Shown: piece after piece, positions 18,313-28,239 of the stretch
Layout: each line of letters opens with the position of its first letter
Numbering within the stretch: the stretch's first letter is position 1
Source of the DNA: Acidobacteriota bacterium
GTDB taxonomy: Bacteria; Acidobacteriota; Blastocatellia; UBA7656
Direction: 5' to 3'
Length of the DNA: 64,000 nucleotides
Assembly: GCA_016201275.1 (NCBI GenBank)
Contig: JACQDB010000118.1
Span: forward strand, 1-64,000
The notes under the pieces: model-generated
Told to the model about the DNA's origin: nothing
Seen by the model: the letters and a program-made list of their open reading frames with translations, nothing else
The model's database searches: none
Made by a program: the position numbers and the translations under genes

Positions 18313-18765
18313 GTGATGTTCGGGCAGCCGTTTACCGTGCGACTCGGTTTCAATCGTTCGGGCAATCTCAACACCACGAGTTTTGCGGCCAACGAGCGCC
18401 CGAACCTGAAAGCCGGATTTTCCAACAATCCGATTTTAGGCGGCCCCGACCGTTATTGGGACATCAACGCCTTCGAGTTGCCGCCGGTAAACGAGCGCGG
18501 CAATCTGGGGCGCAACACTTTGATCGGACCGCGACTGGTGGCGATTGATGTGTCGCTCGGCAAGAGTTTCAAATTCAACGAACATCAGGCGCTGCAATTT
18601 CGCGCCGAAGTTTTCAACGCCCCCAATCATCCGAACTTCGCCGTGCCATCGGGGCGCATAGCGTTTACCAACGCGGCAGGCGCGATTGCACCAAACTGGG
18701 GGCGCATCACCTCGACGGTGACGACTTCGCGGCAAATTCAATTCGGCTTGAAATATACCTTTTGA
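18313..18765 (+). pseudogene. C-terminal remnant of an Oar-like TonB-dependent receptor
   Basis: The frame encodes only the last 150 residues of a receptor barrel. LQFRAEVFNAPNHPNFAVPSGR and the final RQIQFGLKYTF parallel the end of the intact receptor at 45.7-48.8 kb (RAEVFDIFNHANFGQPGR, RQIQFALKFIF). The signal peptide, carboxypeptidase-regulatory domain, plug and most of the barrel are missing. Upstream sequence switches abruptly to the AT-rich cassette, so the cassette may have replaced the 5' part. It is not expected to make a functional protein. Confidence 0.85.
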
Positions 18766-19445
18766 GCAGCCTAGGGATGGCGATAGAGGTTCAGAAAAAG
18801 AAGTTTAAAGTTCCAGTCAATCAGGTGGCAGGTTGGCATCAAGAAGCCTGTCGCTTTGCTGCGCGGAACTTCAAACCTGCTTCTCCTTGTTTCAGAAAAC
18901 CTTTCATCAAAGGGCTTGAGGTTATCCCGAAGACGGCTTTGAATGCCATATTTATTAGGTTTTTTGAGGTTTCAGCACGAGGTTGAATCGTTCCAGAGGT
19001 TTCCACCTTTGGCTTTTATTTAAGATTGGCGGCGGTGTTTTTGCGGCAATGCCGCGCTGAAAAAAATGGTGGGCAGTGCGAAAAAAATACCGAAGCGCCT
19101 TGCCCATAAAGGTACGGATGACTTTGCGGTGGTTGCTGTTTGATGGCGGCGGGATCGCCACAGAATCGCACGTACCTGCAAACGTGCATTCTTCAGTCTG
19201 ACTTTTTTCGCACCCCCAAAAAATGTATTGAGGAGAAGTACGTCCTGTGCCATGCTTGGCACGTCTTCTCTTATGATTGTGGCGTAAATCAAGTGCAACC
19301 TGGTACGGGCGACCACCGCAGGGTCGCCCGTACCAGGCATAGGAAAATCACTCAAGTCTTGCAGCTTATTTACGCCACAATCTTTACGAAGATCGAACCG
19401 CAACACTGCCTCTGCCGATAATACTCCAAACTAATAAAGGTGCTT
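18766..19445. other. Gene-poor spacer with a palindromic element
   Basis: Nothing convincingly coding was seen in this 680-base stretch; the track ORFs (18762-18986, 19140-19421, 19020-19406) lack protein features. Its main content is the inverted-repeat element at 19275-19382. The lipoprotein promoter should lie at the right end. Confidence 0.55.
19275..19382. repeat. MITE-like palindromic element, copy 1
   Basis: A 108-base palindrome has perfect 16-base ends (GATTGTGGCGTAAAT type). It encloses CAAGTGCAACC and a GGTACGGGCGACC core hairpin, with CTCAAGTCTTGCAG on the right. Other copies or parts occur at 45.1, 49.5, 57.0 and 62.9 kb. It encodes no protein. Confidence 0.8.
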
Positions 19446-20126
19446 ATGACAAAACCACCGTATCATAGCCAGAGTGTTTGCCACGCGGCGCTCGTAAATC
19501 TGGGGATAGTCTGCCTCGTGGTCTTCTGTGGCTTTGGGCTTACCGCCTGTCAATCCGCGGACAGCAAAGCGGACGCCACCCGAAGCCGCAAGCCGTTACC
19601 TTCACTTGCGACCGCGCCAACTTTTACGCTGAGTCTTTCCGTAGAGGAAGCTTATGCGGCGATTCCGCATCGTCGGACACAGGCGGATCTGGAGCGCTCC
19701 ACGCTGGCCAGTGTGGACAAAGATTACTTGAAACTCGCTTTTCATGAGATTGATCAAGCCATATTGTTGCGCGTAACTGCGCTGCGACAATTCTCCAGAG
19801 GCGATACGGATGACGTGCGCCTGCTGGCAAAAATGGAGCAAGTGATCGAGTTCTTACGGGGCATTGAGCCGCCCGCAAACTTAGTCGAATATCATAAACG
19901 TCTGCTACAAACGCTGGTTGATCAACGGGCGTTTTTTCAAGACTGGCAAGCTCAAGGTCGGCAATTTGCTTATGCAGGGGCGAACCTCAGCGCTCATGCG
20001 AAAGTGCAAAGCTCCTCCGGCGCAGCGCGAGCGGCGTATCAAATTCTGATGCAAAATTATTCTGGCGAGAGTCAATCCAACAAAGACGCCTTTTTCGATT
20101 ATCACTGCGCTTTGGACTTCATTTGA
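19446..20126 (+). CDS. Putative lipoprotein
   Basis: This 226-aa protein has an N-terminal hydrophobic stretch ending in the lipobox LTAC, so the cysteine is probably lipidated. The mature part is helical and charged, with no family recognised. I use ATG 19446, which follows AAAGG at five bases, rather than the GTG at 19440. A MITE-like palindrome lies about 50 bases downstream. Likely location is the periplasmic face of a membrane. Confidence 0.7.
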   Translation: MTKPPYHSQSVCHAALVNLGIVCLVVFCGFGLTACQSADSKADATRSRKPLPSLATAPTFTLSLSVEEAYAAIPHRRTQADLERSTLASVDKDYLKLAFHEIDQAILLRVTALRQFSRGDTDDVRLLAKMEQVIEFLRGIEPPANLVEYHKRLLQTLVDQRAFFQDWQAQGRQFAYAGANLSAHAKVQSSSGAARAAYQILMQNYSGESQSNKDAFFDYHCALDFI

Positions 20127-20177
20127 TTCGGGCTGCGCGTTTCTTGCGTCAACCCGAATCTAACCGGTAAAAAAGGC

Positions 20178-20461
20178 GGTAGTGGGTCAAGGAGGAGAGA
20201 AAAGAAAAGTTTGGAGTTCCGCCTTCAGGCGGTTGTTTCAGCCGCTAACAAGACCGCCTTCAGACCAATGGCGTTAAGTTGTAGCGCCGACGGTCTAGTC
20301 TGCGGCTGACAGCAGCAAGCTAAGACTTGGATTTCGCGCGCTTCTACAACCAAGTCCGCCGCAGGCTAGACAGCCTGCGGTACATCTATGCCGCTTCACT
20401 TCATGCCATTAGCCTGAAGGCGGAACTCCAAACCTCTTTCTCTCCCGATTGATCCACTACC
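20178..20461. mobile_element. 284-base MITE-like element with ~50-base terminal inverted repeats
   Basis: The ends GGTAGTGGGTCAAGGAGG and GATTGATCCACTACC, with the adjacent TTTGGAGTTCCGCC/GGCGGAACTCCAAA blocks, are complementary over about 50 bases with a few mismatches and small indels. Internal sequence includes further short palindromes (GCCTTCAGGC, CCGCAGGCTAGACAGCCTGCGG) and no ORF. This fits a non-autonomous element moved by a transposase elsewhere. I saw no clear target duplication. Confidence 0.7.
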
Positions 20462-20536
20462 AAAAAGGCCACGACAACTGCAATAGGCAACCTTCTGTGG
20501 TTGCCTATTGCAGTGACGAGGCGTTTATCCACAGGC

Positions 20537-21016
20537 TTAAAACGAGACCCCGGCGCGACTGTCCACACGCAGCACGGACTCTTGTTGAAAGGCGTTTTTA
20601 TAGGCTTGCCGTATCGCTTCGATGCGATTGCTGGCGTCGGTGTCGGTCAAAGGATAGAGCAGAATTAAGACCTTCGATTTTTCTTGAATGATGAGGCCGT
20701 TGGAGTTTTTGAATTGCCCTTGCCCGGTCAGCAAGGTCAAGCCATCGGGAAAACGCGGCGTCACTTCCTGATCGAGAAAGCGTCTGAATTTCTCATCGCC
20801 TACCGCTGTGCCATCAGGCCTTGAAGTGCCAAAGAACAATTCGCTGCGCGCCCAAATGTCGCCGAAAATCGGCGGCTCGGCGGCAGCGCTTGCGCTGTTT
20901 TGATCACGCCCGGCATTCAAGTAAACGGTGATGGGCAAACTCAACGCAAAGATAAGCGCGAGCAGGAACAGATGCGTCTTTGAAATTTTGAGAGAGTGGG
21001 TTTGTCTGTTCATCAT
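20537..21016 (-). CDS. DUF3574-like exported protein
   Basis: The 159-aa protein has an N-terminal hydrophobic segment (LFLLALIFALSLPITVYLN), either a signal peptide or anchor. The rest resembles DUF3574 from memory: SELFFGTSRPDG, then FLDQEVTPRFPDGLTLLTGQGQF and a C-terminal alpha/beta part. Activity is unknown. I move the start from 21109 to 21016 because two ATG codons there follow AAGGA, and the upstream residues are not protein-like. Confidence 0.75.
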   Translation of the reverse strand: MMNRQTHSLKISKTHLFLLALIFALSLPITVYLNAGRDQNSASAAAEPPIFGDIWARSELFFGTSRPDGTAVGDEKFRRFLDQEVTPRFPDGLTLLTGQGQFKNSNGLIIQEKSKVLILLYPLTDTDASNRIEAIRQAYKNAFQQESVLRVDSRAGVSF

Positions 21017-21154
21017 AATTTTCCTTTTTCGCAATAAGCAGTAGGAACCACCAATGAACCCAGATAAAAAATCAGGGAAAGCTTTTCCTGCACTGGTATC
21101 AGCGCTCATCTGTGTCTATCTGTGATTCCAGTTTTCGGCAACTATTCAGGTCAA

Positions 21155-23152
21155 TTAATTTCCCGGTGCGGTGGTCGAGCCTTTGTATTTGGGTTTAGCC
21201 AATTTCGTAATCCACAAACCGGTGTTCACATCGTTGAAAAAAATTAGGTCTTTGTGTGGCTGCGCGCCCCAGCAAAACGCTTGATTCGAGCGGAAGCCTT
21301 CCAACGCTCCTGTCCACACGCGAGCGATTTCGCGCCCTTGTTTATAGAGGTCGCCGCGCAATTCTCCCGATACATCCACGACGCGACCACCGGCGCTGTA
21401 ATAGCCCATGTACATCATATCGTCCTTCACCCAAATGTTGTGCGAGCCGCCTTCCGGCACTGCGTATTCGGCAACCTTGCGCGGATGTTGAAGGTCTGAA
21501 ACGTCTATCACATGAGCGATGCCACGCACAGGAAAACGCTCTTTGCCCATGAGATTAAATTCCGTAGGGAAAACTTCATCGCCGACGAAGACATAATTTT
21601 TATAACGGAAAACCGCGTGCGCGCCCGCCAACCAGCCATCGCCGTACAACTCGTGATGATTGAAACGATATTGACTGACCCGCACGGGCTTTTCGGGGCT
21701 GCCGCCTTTGATGCCGTTGCCTACGTCGAGAATGATCAAACCATCGCGCCAGTATGCCAGATAGGCCAAGCCGTCCAGCACCTGCACATCATGCAGATAA
21801 CGACCGGCGAAACCGTTGGGCGAAGAGACCGGTGTGGCGACTACGGTTTCCGCTTGCCAGCGCGCCACTTCTTTCGGATTTTTCACGTCTTGAAAATCAA
21901 TCACCCGCAGCGAGCCGGTCGCGTCATCGGTCAAATAAACATAGTGCGAATCCACAAACGCCGAATGCACGCCGCCGGTCACGGTCGCGGTGTATTCGCT
22001 GAGTTTTTTCGGGTGCGCCGGATCGGAGGTGTCCAAAAAGACGATGCCGTTTTTACGGTTCGATGCGCCTTCGCGGGACAACACAGCGATTTTGCCGTCG
22101 GGCGTGGTGCTGATATCGTTCAAGATGTGGGCGTCAAATTCAATCGAGTCGGTCTTTTTCGGATGCGCCGGGTCCGAGATGTCATAAACCAAAAGCTTGT
22201 TCGAGATCGTTGAATAGTAAGCATAATCGCCAATGATCCATTGCTCTGCGCCCATGAAATCTTTGATCGGCGCACGACCTACGACTTCGATAGCGCGTTC
22301 GATATTGCGCGGCGCGACGACTACGGAAGCGGTGTCAATCTTTTTGCCGCTGATGGCGGTGATGATATAGGTGCCGGGGTTTTCGGCAACGAAGCCGCCA
22401 TCCGTATAGATGAGCGCGCCCGTGCCGCTCACCGACCAACGCACCGCAGGGTGCTTGATTTGCGCGCCGTTCAAGCCCGTCGCGTGAACTTTGAAACGCA
22501 CCACATCGCCGGTTCTGGCCGTGCTGGATTTCGGTTCGATGGCGAGTTGGTTGACGGGATTGGTGATGACTTCGACTGCGATTTTTCCGGTGGCGGCATC
22601 CGCGCTGGCCTGCAAAGTGGCCTTGCCGGGTTTGATGCCGGTGACCACTCCGGCGGCGTCAACCACGGCAACGGCGGGATTGCTGGATGACCATTGCATC
22701 ATCACTTCGCTGCGCGGGTCGCCGTTCAAAGTGCGCGCTGTGGCGTTGAGTTGAGTTGCGCCGCCGACCACTATGGGCGCAAGGGGCGCGTCAATCTCTA
22801 TGCGTTTGACGCTGGCCGGTTTGACATTGACCACCGCATAGCCGACTTTGCCGCCGACCACTGCGCCGATTTTCACCGTGCCGGGATCGAACATCGTGAC
22901 GTTGCCGTTTTCATCGGCTCCGGCGATGTCAAAGGGACCGGCAAACCACGCCATGACTTTCAATTCCAGAACCTTGCCGTTCTCGTCTTTAGCAACAGCG
23001 GTGAATTTGATTTGTTGGCCGACTTCGGCGGTGAAGTTATTCGGAGTGACTTCGACGGTTTTGACTTTTCCTTGTTGGGCGTTTGCCGCTGGCGTGAAGT
23101 TGGCAAGCAGGATGGCAACGACCGACAGCGCAGCAAAAAATTTTCTTCGCAT
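21155..23152 (-). CDS. Exported Ig-like/LVIVD-repeat protein
   Basis: This 665-aa protein starts at ATG 23152, seven bases after AGGAG; the track's earlier start is not needed. It has a signal peptide (FFAALSVVAILLANFTPAANA), then two or three bacterial Ig-like domains (VEVTPNNFTAEVGQQIKFTA; WSSSNPAVAVVDAAGVVTGI) up to about residue 290. The rest is a beta-propeller of LVIVD-type repeats (KLLVYDISDPAHPKKTDSI, HVIDVSDLQHPRKVAEY). Such proteins are outer-surface or secreted binding proteins. It lies beside two secreted proteases and a DUF3574 gene. Ligand unknown. Confidence 0.85.
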   Translation of the reverse strand: MRRKFFAALSVVAILLANFTPAANAQQGKVKTVEVTPNNFTAEVGQQIKFTAVAKDENGKVLELKVMAWFAGPFDIAGADENGNVTMFDPGTVKIGAVVGGKVGYAVVNVKPASVKRIEIDAPLAPIVVGGATQLNATARTLNGDPRSEVMMQWSSSNPAVAVVDAAGVVTGIKPGKATLQASADAATGKIAVEVITNPVNQLAIEPKSSTARTGDVVRFKVHATGLNGAQIKHPAVRWSVSGTGALIYTDGGFVAENPGTYIITAISGKKIDTASVVVAPRNIERAIEVVGRAPIKDFMGAEQWIIGDYAYYSTISNKLLVYDISDPAHPKKTDSIEFDAHILNDISTTPDGKIAVLSREGASNRKNGIVFLDTSDPAHPKKLSEYTATVTGGVHSAFVDSHYVYLTDDATGSLRVIDFQDVKNPKEVARWQAETVVATPVSSPNGFAGRYLHDVQVLDGLAYLAYWRDGLIILDVGNGIKGGSPEKPVRVSQYRFNHHELYGDGWLAGAHAVFRYKNYVFVGDEVFPTEFNLMGKERFPVRGIAHVIDVSDLQHPRKVAEYAVPEGGSHNIWVKDDMMYMGYYSAGGRVVDVSGELRGDLYKQGREIARVWTGALEGFRSNQAFCWGAQPHKDLIFFNDVNTGLWITKLAKPKYKGSTTAPGN

Positions 23153-23935
23153 ACACATTCTCCTGAACAACGCGATAGATTTTGTAGGTTGACTGAGCCT
23201 GGCAATTGTATGAGCCACAGTGCGAGTGGCGCAAACCGATTGCGAAGCCTACGATTGATTCTGACCGACCAAGCACACCATAGGCGCAAAGACGCTCGAT
23301 GGTTTACCGGATCGTGATCCTTCCCCGCTTTATCGCTTTTAAGAAAATATTGTTGGATGAATGCGTTGCGTAGCGCTGCCTTCCTACCATTGGCCACTTT
23401 GCCGCATTTCTGACTTGCCGTTTGCTCCAGCTATTTCACCAATCCGGCACGCGCTTCCGCTGCGTTTCCAGATTTAGGGAAGCGGCAAGAAATAGCATAC
23501 GGTTGCGAAGCGGTCTCTGACCGCCAATCCAGCGGTCAAAGGCCGCTTCGCAACGGCAATGATGGGATGATATTTTCTTCTCCTTCCTCTACCTTCCCAC
23601 CTGTACTTCGCAAGGCTCGCCTCGCGCCTACGGGTGTTCCGTTATGGCATAGCCAAAATGGAATGGCAATGTGAATGATTCGGTCGCCTTATGGGCGCTT
23701 GAATGACCGATGGGGAAGTGCATCCGTGAATTTGTAAAACCGCAGACGCACGGCTTGCCAAAAAAGAACATGAATCGCGCCCTTTTTTCAAGGCACAGGG
23801 TTTGCCTATTCCAAAACTGTCCGACAGAAAAATAAGCGGTACAAATTGTCTTACACTTCTCAGCTTCACTGCCGAAATCATTCGCCGATTTACAGTGAAT
23901 ATCGGTGTGAGCGCGTTTGATACGGCGGCAAGGAA
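23153..23935. other. Divergent spacer between the Ig/LVIVD gene and the C25 protease gene
   Basis: This 783-base spacer must hold promoters for both flanking genes. It contains the palindromic repeat at 23502-23554, followed by GGCAATGATGGGATGATAT, a flank shared with the repeats at 27.85 kb. I see no credible gene; the track ORFs here are shadows. Confidence 0.5.
23502..23554. repeat. Palindromic intergenic repeat (GCGGTC/GACCGC family)
   Basis: GTTGCGAAGCGGTCTCTGACC pairs with GCGGTCAAAGGCCGCTTCGC across a short loop. It matches the copy in the dap block with GAGAAG replaced by GCGAAG in both arms, a compensatory change that preserves pairing. Confidence 0.75.
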
Positions 23936-26900
23936 ATGGAAATGTGCGAAATGAAAAATCAACAGCTATCGAAAAAGGCGGTAGCCTCGGTGGTCAAAAC
24001 CGTGGTCTTGATAGGGCTGTTTTATGCCCTTTCCAGCGGCCTCGCTCTGGCCGCTTATCCGGCAACCTGGCCGAGCGATGCGGCGTGGACTGCCTACACG
24101 CGCTTTGGCAGTTCCATACTGGACTTGTCCACCGCGTCCGGCGATGCGTCCAATGGTGGCACTGGCGTCAGCCCGGATTATGTTGATGTGTTCAGCGGCA
24201 CTGCCGGTACTTTGCCCTCCGCCTACTATTTTTATGACGCCACCAATCAAGTATTTTTCTATCGTATGCGCCTGTTAGGCGATCCCAGAAAAGGTAGTGG
24301 TCTCAGTCAAGGTACATGGAATGTGCTGATTGATACCGATGGCGATGGCTATAAAGAATATTTTGTAGAGGTCAATGGCAATGATAATTTGATCAACCTG
24401 TATTATGGCGATGCCGACCGCCAAGACCTTCCCAATGGCTATACCTGCGCGGCGAATAATCAAGGAAAAGTTTGGAGTCAGGCCATCACGCTCGGCACTC
24501 AGGTGCGAGTGGTGGATGCCAGCGCCAGCGGCGGCGGGTATTTATTAGATTATCAGGTGCCGCTTTCCGCTTATAAAAACTGTAGTGGAACCCTAGGACT
24601 GACCTCCACTACGCCCTTTACGATGGCCTTCACGACTTCAACGACTTCGCAAGACCCAACCAAAAAAGATTTCGTAGGTGCCGGGAGTTTCACCATGAAT
24701 GTAGCTTCGCGCTTTCCGGGAGGCGATGTGATTGCGTTAAGCGGCAGCCCCACGCAAGCGCCGCAAATCACCAGCTACAGTCAGGTGTGCGGCAGCGGCG
24801 CAAATGCCAATCCCGTCGCCTTATCCATCAACACTCTGGACACCTTGAATGTAGTGGGCAGCGCGGTCAGCGACTCGATTGCCAACGTGACTTTTTCTTA
24901 TCAACTCCTCGGCGCTTCTACCTGGACGCGCATCGGCAATTCGCTCACTGCGCCGGTGACGGGAACCGTAAATCAATGGACGACTTCGTGGAACACCAGC
25001 GCCATCCCCACCGGAACCTATCGCATACGCATAGATGTTGTGGACGATCAGGCGCATACCACAACCGATGCCAGCAATACTTTGAATCTGGCGAATTGCA
25101 GCGGCGTGACTTATGTGGATTTGGCAGCGTTCAACGCCATGCTGATCGCGCCGCAGCAAGCCTTGTTGCAATGGCAGACCGGTTTTGAAGCCGATAATCT
25201 GGGCTTCAATCTTTATCGTGAAATTAATGGCAAACGCGAATTGGTCAATCCCCAAGTCATCGCCGGTTCGGCCTTGGTCGCCGGTGCGGGAACCGTGCTG
25301 GCCGCCGGTCAGGCGTATGAAGTGCTAGACCTGAGCGCTGAGGCGAACGCCGCTTACTGGCTCGAAGACCTCGACCTGAAAGGTCAATCCACCTGGCACG
25401 GCCCCTTTTACCTCACCCTCGAATCAACCTTCGTGCAAGCGCCATCGTCATCCGCTTATTTGAGCCAACTGGGCACCGAGCATGGCGAATCAAGGGTTGC
25501 CGGTGATGGCTCGACAGTAGTCGAAGCCGTACACCAACCCTTACGAAAAAAAGCGCGGCAAGCCTTGTCCGCAACCCTCGCAACCGAAGCGCTGTGGCTG
25601 GCTGCATCGCCCAACTATTTGAAGATCGGCGTCAAACGCGAAGGCTGGTACAGGCTCACATCCGCAGAGTTGACGGCCTCTGGCTTTTCCATCAACGGCG
25701 ACTGGCGAAAACTGCAACTGTTTACCGACGGCCAGGAAGTCCCTTGCGTGGTGGTTGCCGATGGCAAAAACGGATTTCAAGCGCTGGAATTTTACGGGCT
25801 GGGTTTGGACACGGCGGCTGCGGATGTACACAACTATTGGCTGGTGCAAGGCAATCAGGATGGCAAGCGCATTGGCGAAAGCAAAACCGTAGGCACGCCA
25901 ACCGCGAAGCAGAGTTTTGTACAGACCGTCGAACGCAAAGATCGCAGCATCTATTTTTCGGCGTTACGCAATGGCGAAACCGAAAATTTCTTTGGCGCGG
26001 TGATTACCTCGGCAGCCTCGGTCAAGCAATCTCTGACCTTGCCCCACATCAGTTTTACCACCGACAGAGAAGCGATATTGGAAGTGGCTTTGCAGGGCGT
26101 CACCCTGGTCGCGCATCGCGTGCGGGTGCAGATCAACGGACAGCACGCCGGAGAAGTTGTCTTTAACGGACAGGAACGCGGCGTCAACCAATTCGCCATT
26201 CCCATCAACGTCTTGCAGGAAGGCGCGAATACCATCAGCCTGCTTGCTGAAAATTCCGGCAGCGATGTCAGCTTGGTTGATACGCTGCGCCTGCAATATC
26301 CGCACACTTTTCAAGCCGATAATGATGCGCTCAAGTTGCAGGCAAGAGGCGGCGAACAGCTTACCGTCAGCGGCTTCACGGTAGAGACGCTGCGCGTTTT
26401 TGATGTGAGCAATCCGGTCGCGGTGCAGGAAATCATTGGTCAAATCACCAAGTCCGCAGATGGATATGCATTTACATTTGCGCCCACAGGCGTGGGCAAT
26501 CGCCAACTTCTGGTGTTGAGAAGCGATCAAGCCAAAACACCGGAGGCGTTGAAAATCAAAACCAGATCGAACCTGACGCACGGCGAAAAACTTGCCGATT
26601 TCATCGTCATCACCAGTAATGATTTATTGCAAAGCGTCGAACCGCTCCGCCTTGCGCGCCGCCGTGAAGGCTACAAAACCCTGGTCGTTGACATTGATGA
26701 TATTTACGACGAATTCAACAACGGCAACAAAGCACCACAAGCCATCAAGGATTTTCTGCGCTATGCGAAGACCACTTGGAAACAAGCGCCACGTTTTGTC
26801 TTGCTGGTTGGCGATGCTTCTTACGACGCGAAAAATTATTCCGGCAAAGGCAATTTCGATGTTATACCGACCAAGTTGCTCGACACCAAGGCGATGGAAA

Positions 26901-27607
26901 CTGCCAGCGATGATTGGTTGGGGGATTTTAATGATGACGGTTTGGCGGACCTCGCTATTGGGCGTTTGCCCGCGCGTTCTGTCGCCGAAGCAAGCGTGAT
27001 GATCAATAAAATTCTCGGCTACGGTTTGGCCACCTCCAACGCTGCGGCTTTGTTCATCAGTGACGCCAGCGAGGGCTACAACTTTGAAGCGAGCAGCACG
27101 CAAGCTCGCCAACAACTTCCGGTCAATTTTCAGGTGCAAGAAATCAAGCGTGGCGCGGTGGATGCGGCGACCGCAAAAGCCGAGTTAGTGGAAGCGCTGG
27201 CCAGCGGTCAGCAGTTCGTCAATTATGCCGGACACGGCTCAGTGAATTTATGGCGCGGCAATTTGTTGACCGCAGAAGCAGCGCGCAATTTAACCAATCA
27301 GCAATTGCCGCTCTTTGCCTTGATGACCTGTTTGAATGGTTATTTTCACGACCCCGCTTTGGATTCGCTGGCCGAAGCATTGATGAAAGCCGAGCGCGGC
27401 GGCGCGGTTGCCGTATGGGCATCATCGGCGATTACCAAAGCCGACATCCAAGCCAACTTGAATCGTGAGGCCCTGCGCCTATTGATGCAGGGCGGCCAAA
27501 CCATCACCATAGGCGAAGCCGTCAGACGCGCTAAACAAGCCATCAGCGACCGTGATGTGCAGTTGTCCTGGATATTTTTCGGCGACCCGACAATGAAACT
27601 CCGATAA
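23936..27607 (+). CDS. Exported gingipain-type (family C25) cysteine protease
   Basis: The 1223-aa protein has a signal peptide (VLIGLFYALSSGLALA), a calcium-site-like DTDGDGYKEYFVE segment, Ig-like middle domains, and a C-terminal peptidase C25 domain from about residue 880. The catalytic His is in NYAGHG (about 1099) and Cys in MTCLNGYF (about 1132). DFNDDGLADLAIGRLPARS is typical of the pre-catalytic part. C25 enzymes such as gingipains cleave after Arg or Lys. It ends right after the catalytic domain, without a type IX sorting tail. Several start codons compete (23936, 23942, 23951). Confidence 0.88.
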   Translation: MEMCEMKNQQLSKKAVASVVKTVVLIGLFYALSSGLALAAYPATWPSDAAWTAYTRFGSSILDLSTASGDASNGGTGVSPDYVDVFSGTAGTLPSAYYFYDATNQVFFYRMRLLGDPRKGSGLSQGTWNVLIDTDGDGYKEYFVEVNGNDNLINLYYGDADRQDLPNGYTCAANNQGKVWSQAITLGTQVRVVDASASGGGYLLDYQVPLSAYKNCSGTLGLTSTTPFTMAFTTSTTSQDPTKKDFVGAGSFTMNVASRFPGGDVIALSGSPTQAPQITSYSQVCGSGANANPVALSINTLDTLNVVGSAVSDSIANVTFSYQLLGASTWTRIGNSLTAPVTGTVNQWTTSWNTSAIPTGTYRIRIDVVDDQAHTTTDASNTLNLANCSGVTYVDLAAFNAMLIAPQQALLQWQTGFEADNLGFNLYREINGKRELVNPQVIAGSALVAGAGTVLAAGQAYEVLDLSAEANAAYWLEDLDLKGQSTWHGPFYLTLESTFVQAPSSSAYLSQLGTEHGESRVAGDGSTVVEAVHQPLRKKARQALSATLATEALWLAASPNYLKIGVKREGWYRLTSAELTASGFSINGDWRKLQLFTDGQEVPCVVVADGKNGFQALEFYGLGLDTAAADVHNYWLVQGNQDGKRIGESKTVGTPTAKQSFVQTVERKDRSIYFSALRNGETENFFGAVITSAASVKQSLTLPHISFTTDREAILEVALQGVTLVAHRVRVQINGQHAGEVVFNGQERGVNQFAIPINVLQEGANTISLLAENSGSDVSLVDTLRLQYPHTFQADNDALKLQARGGEQLTVSGFTVETLRVFDVSNPVAVQEIIGQITKSADGYAFTFAPTGVGNRQLLVLRSDQAKTPEALKIKTRSNLTHGEKLADFIVITSNDLLQSVEPLRLARRREGYKTLVVDIDDIYDEFNNGNKAPQAIKDFLRYAKTTWKQAPRFVLLVGDASYDAKNYSGKGNFDVIPTKLLDTKAMETASDDWLGDFNDDGLADLAIGRLPARSVAEASVMINKILGYGLATSNAAALFISDASEGYNFEASSTQARQQLPVNFQVQEIKRGAVDAATAKAELVEALASGQQFVNYAGHGSVNLWRGNLLTAEAARNLTNQQLPLFALMTCLNGYFHDPALDSLAEALMKAERGGAVAVWASSAITKADIQANLNREALRLLMQGGQTITIGEAVRRAKQAISDRDVQLSWIFFGDPTMKLR

Positions 27608-27730
27608 GGCAAAAGTAAAAAGGCAAAAGTAAAAAGAGCCGGATTGACAGGCGAGGCGACGGTCTTTCTGGTGACGCCAAAAATTTTCGTGTGTGCTCAA
27701 GTGACTCTTTTCATTCTTCCATTTCCACTC

Positions 27731-27766
27731 GACGGATTGAAAGCAATTTCAGTCCGTCTTTTTTTG
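27731..27766 (+). terminator. Intrinsic terminator of the C25 protease gene
   Basis: GACGGATTGAAA pairs with TTTCAGTCCGTC (one G-T pair) over a four-base loop and is followed by seven T residues. It lies 124 bases after the stop codon. Confidence 0.85.
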
Positions 27767-27835
27767 TGACTCCCCAGCCAGTTTGAAAATTGCCGGTCGC
27801 TTCATTGTTGCACCGTCGGCGCACCGTAGAGCCAA

Positions 27836-27926
27836 GCCAGCGGTCAGAGAGCGCCGCTCAATGGGAATGATGGGATTATATTTTTTCCCCCTCCCTTGGC
27901 CAGCGGTCACAGACCGCTGCTCAACG
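27836..27926. repeat. Two degenerate copies of the GCGGTC/GACCGC repeat
   Basis: CAGCGGTCAGAGAGCGCCGC and CAGCGGTCACAGACCGCTGC follow each other 62 bases apart. Each is followed by CAA(T/C)GGGAATxxxGGG and ATATTTTTTCCCC. The shared right-hand flank shows that the mobile unit is larger than the palindrome and that the copies arose by local duplication. Confidence 0.65.
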
Positions 27927-27958
27927 GGAATCAGGGGGGTATATTTTTTCCCCTTCCC

Positions 27959-28068
27959 TTAGTTTTTGCGCCGTAGGCGCACAGGAGATTAGCCCGTGGT
28001 AGCGCCACGGGAATTAGTTTTTGCGCCAGAGGCGCAGCCGAGATTAGCCCGTGGTGAAGCCACGGGAA
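27959..28068. repeat. Tandem 55-base repeat, two units
   Basis: Two head-to-tail 55-base units begin TTAGTTTTTGCGCC. Each holds two small hairpins (GCGCC...GGCGC and CCCGTGG...CCACGGG) whose loop and stem bases differ between units. The following 170 bases up to the S8 gene hold further short palindromes and no gene. Confidence 0.75.
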
Positions 28069-28239
28069 GGCGCAGGCTTGACGGTCGCGCTCTGAAGGAG
28101 CGCCGGAGGCTTGCAGCGTCGCCTCTCCTGCACCCTTTCAGGGCGCGAAGAATTTGTCCAAACTTGGTTCCAGTGCCTACAGCACTGGCTAATTTCCTAC
28201 GCCCTTGCGAGGCAAAGGCGGCTGGATCGTTACCTTTTT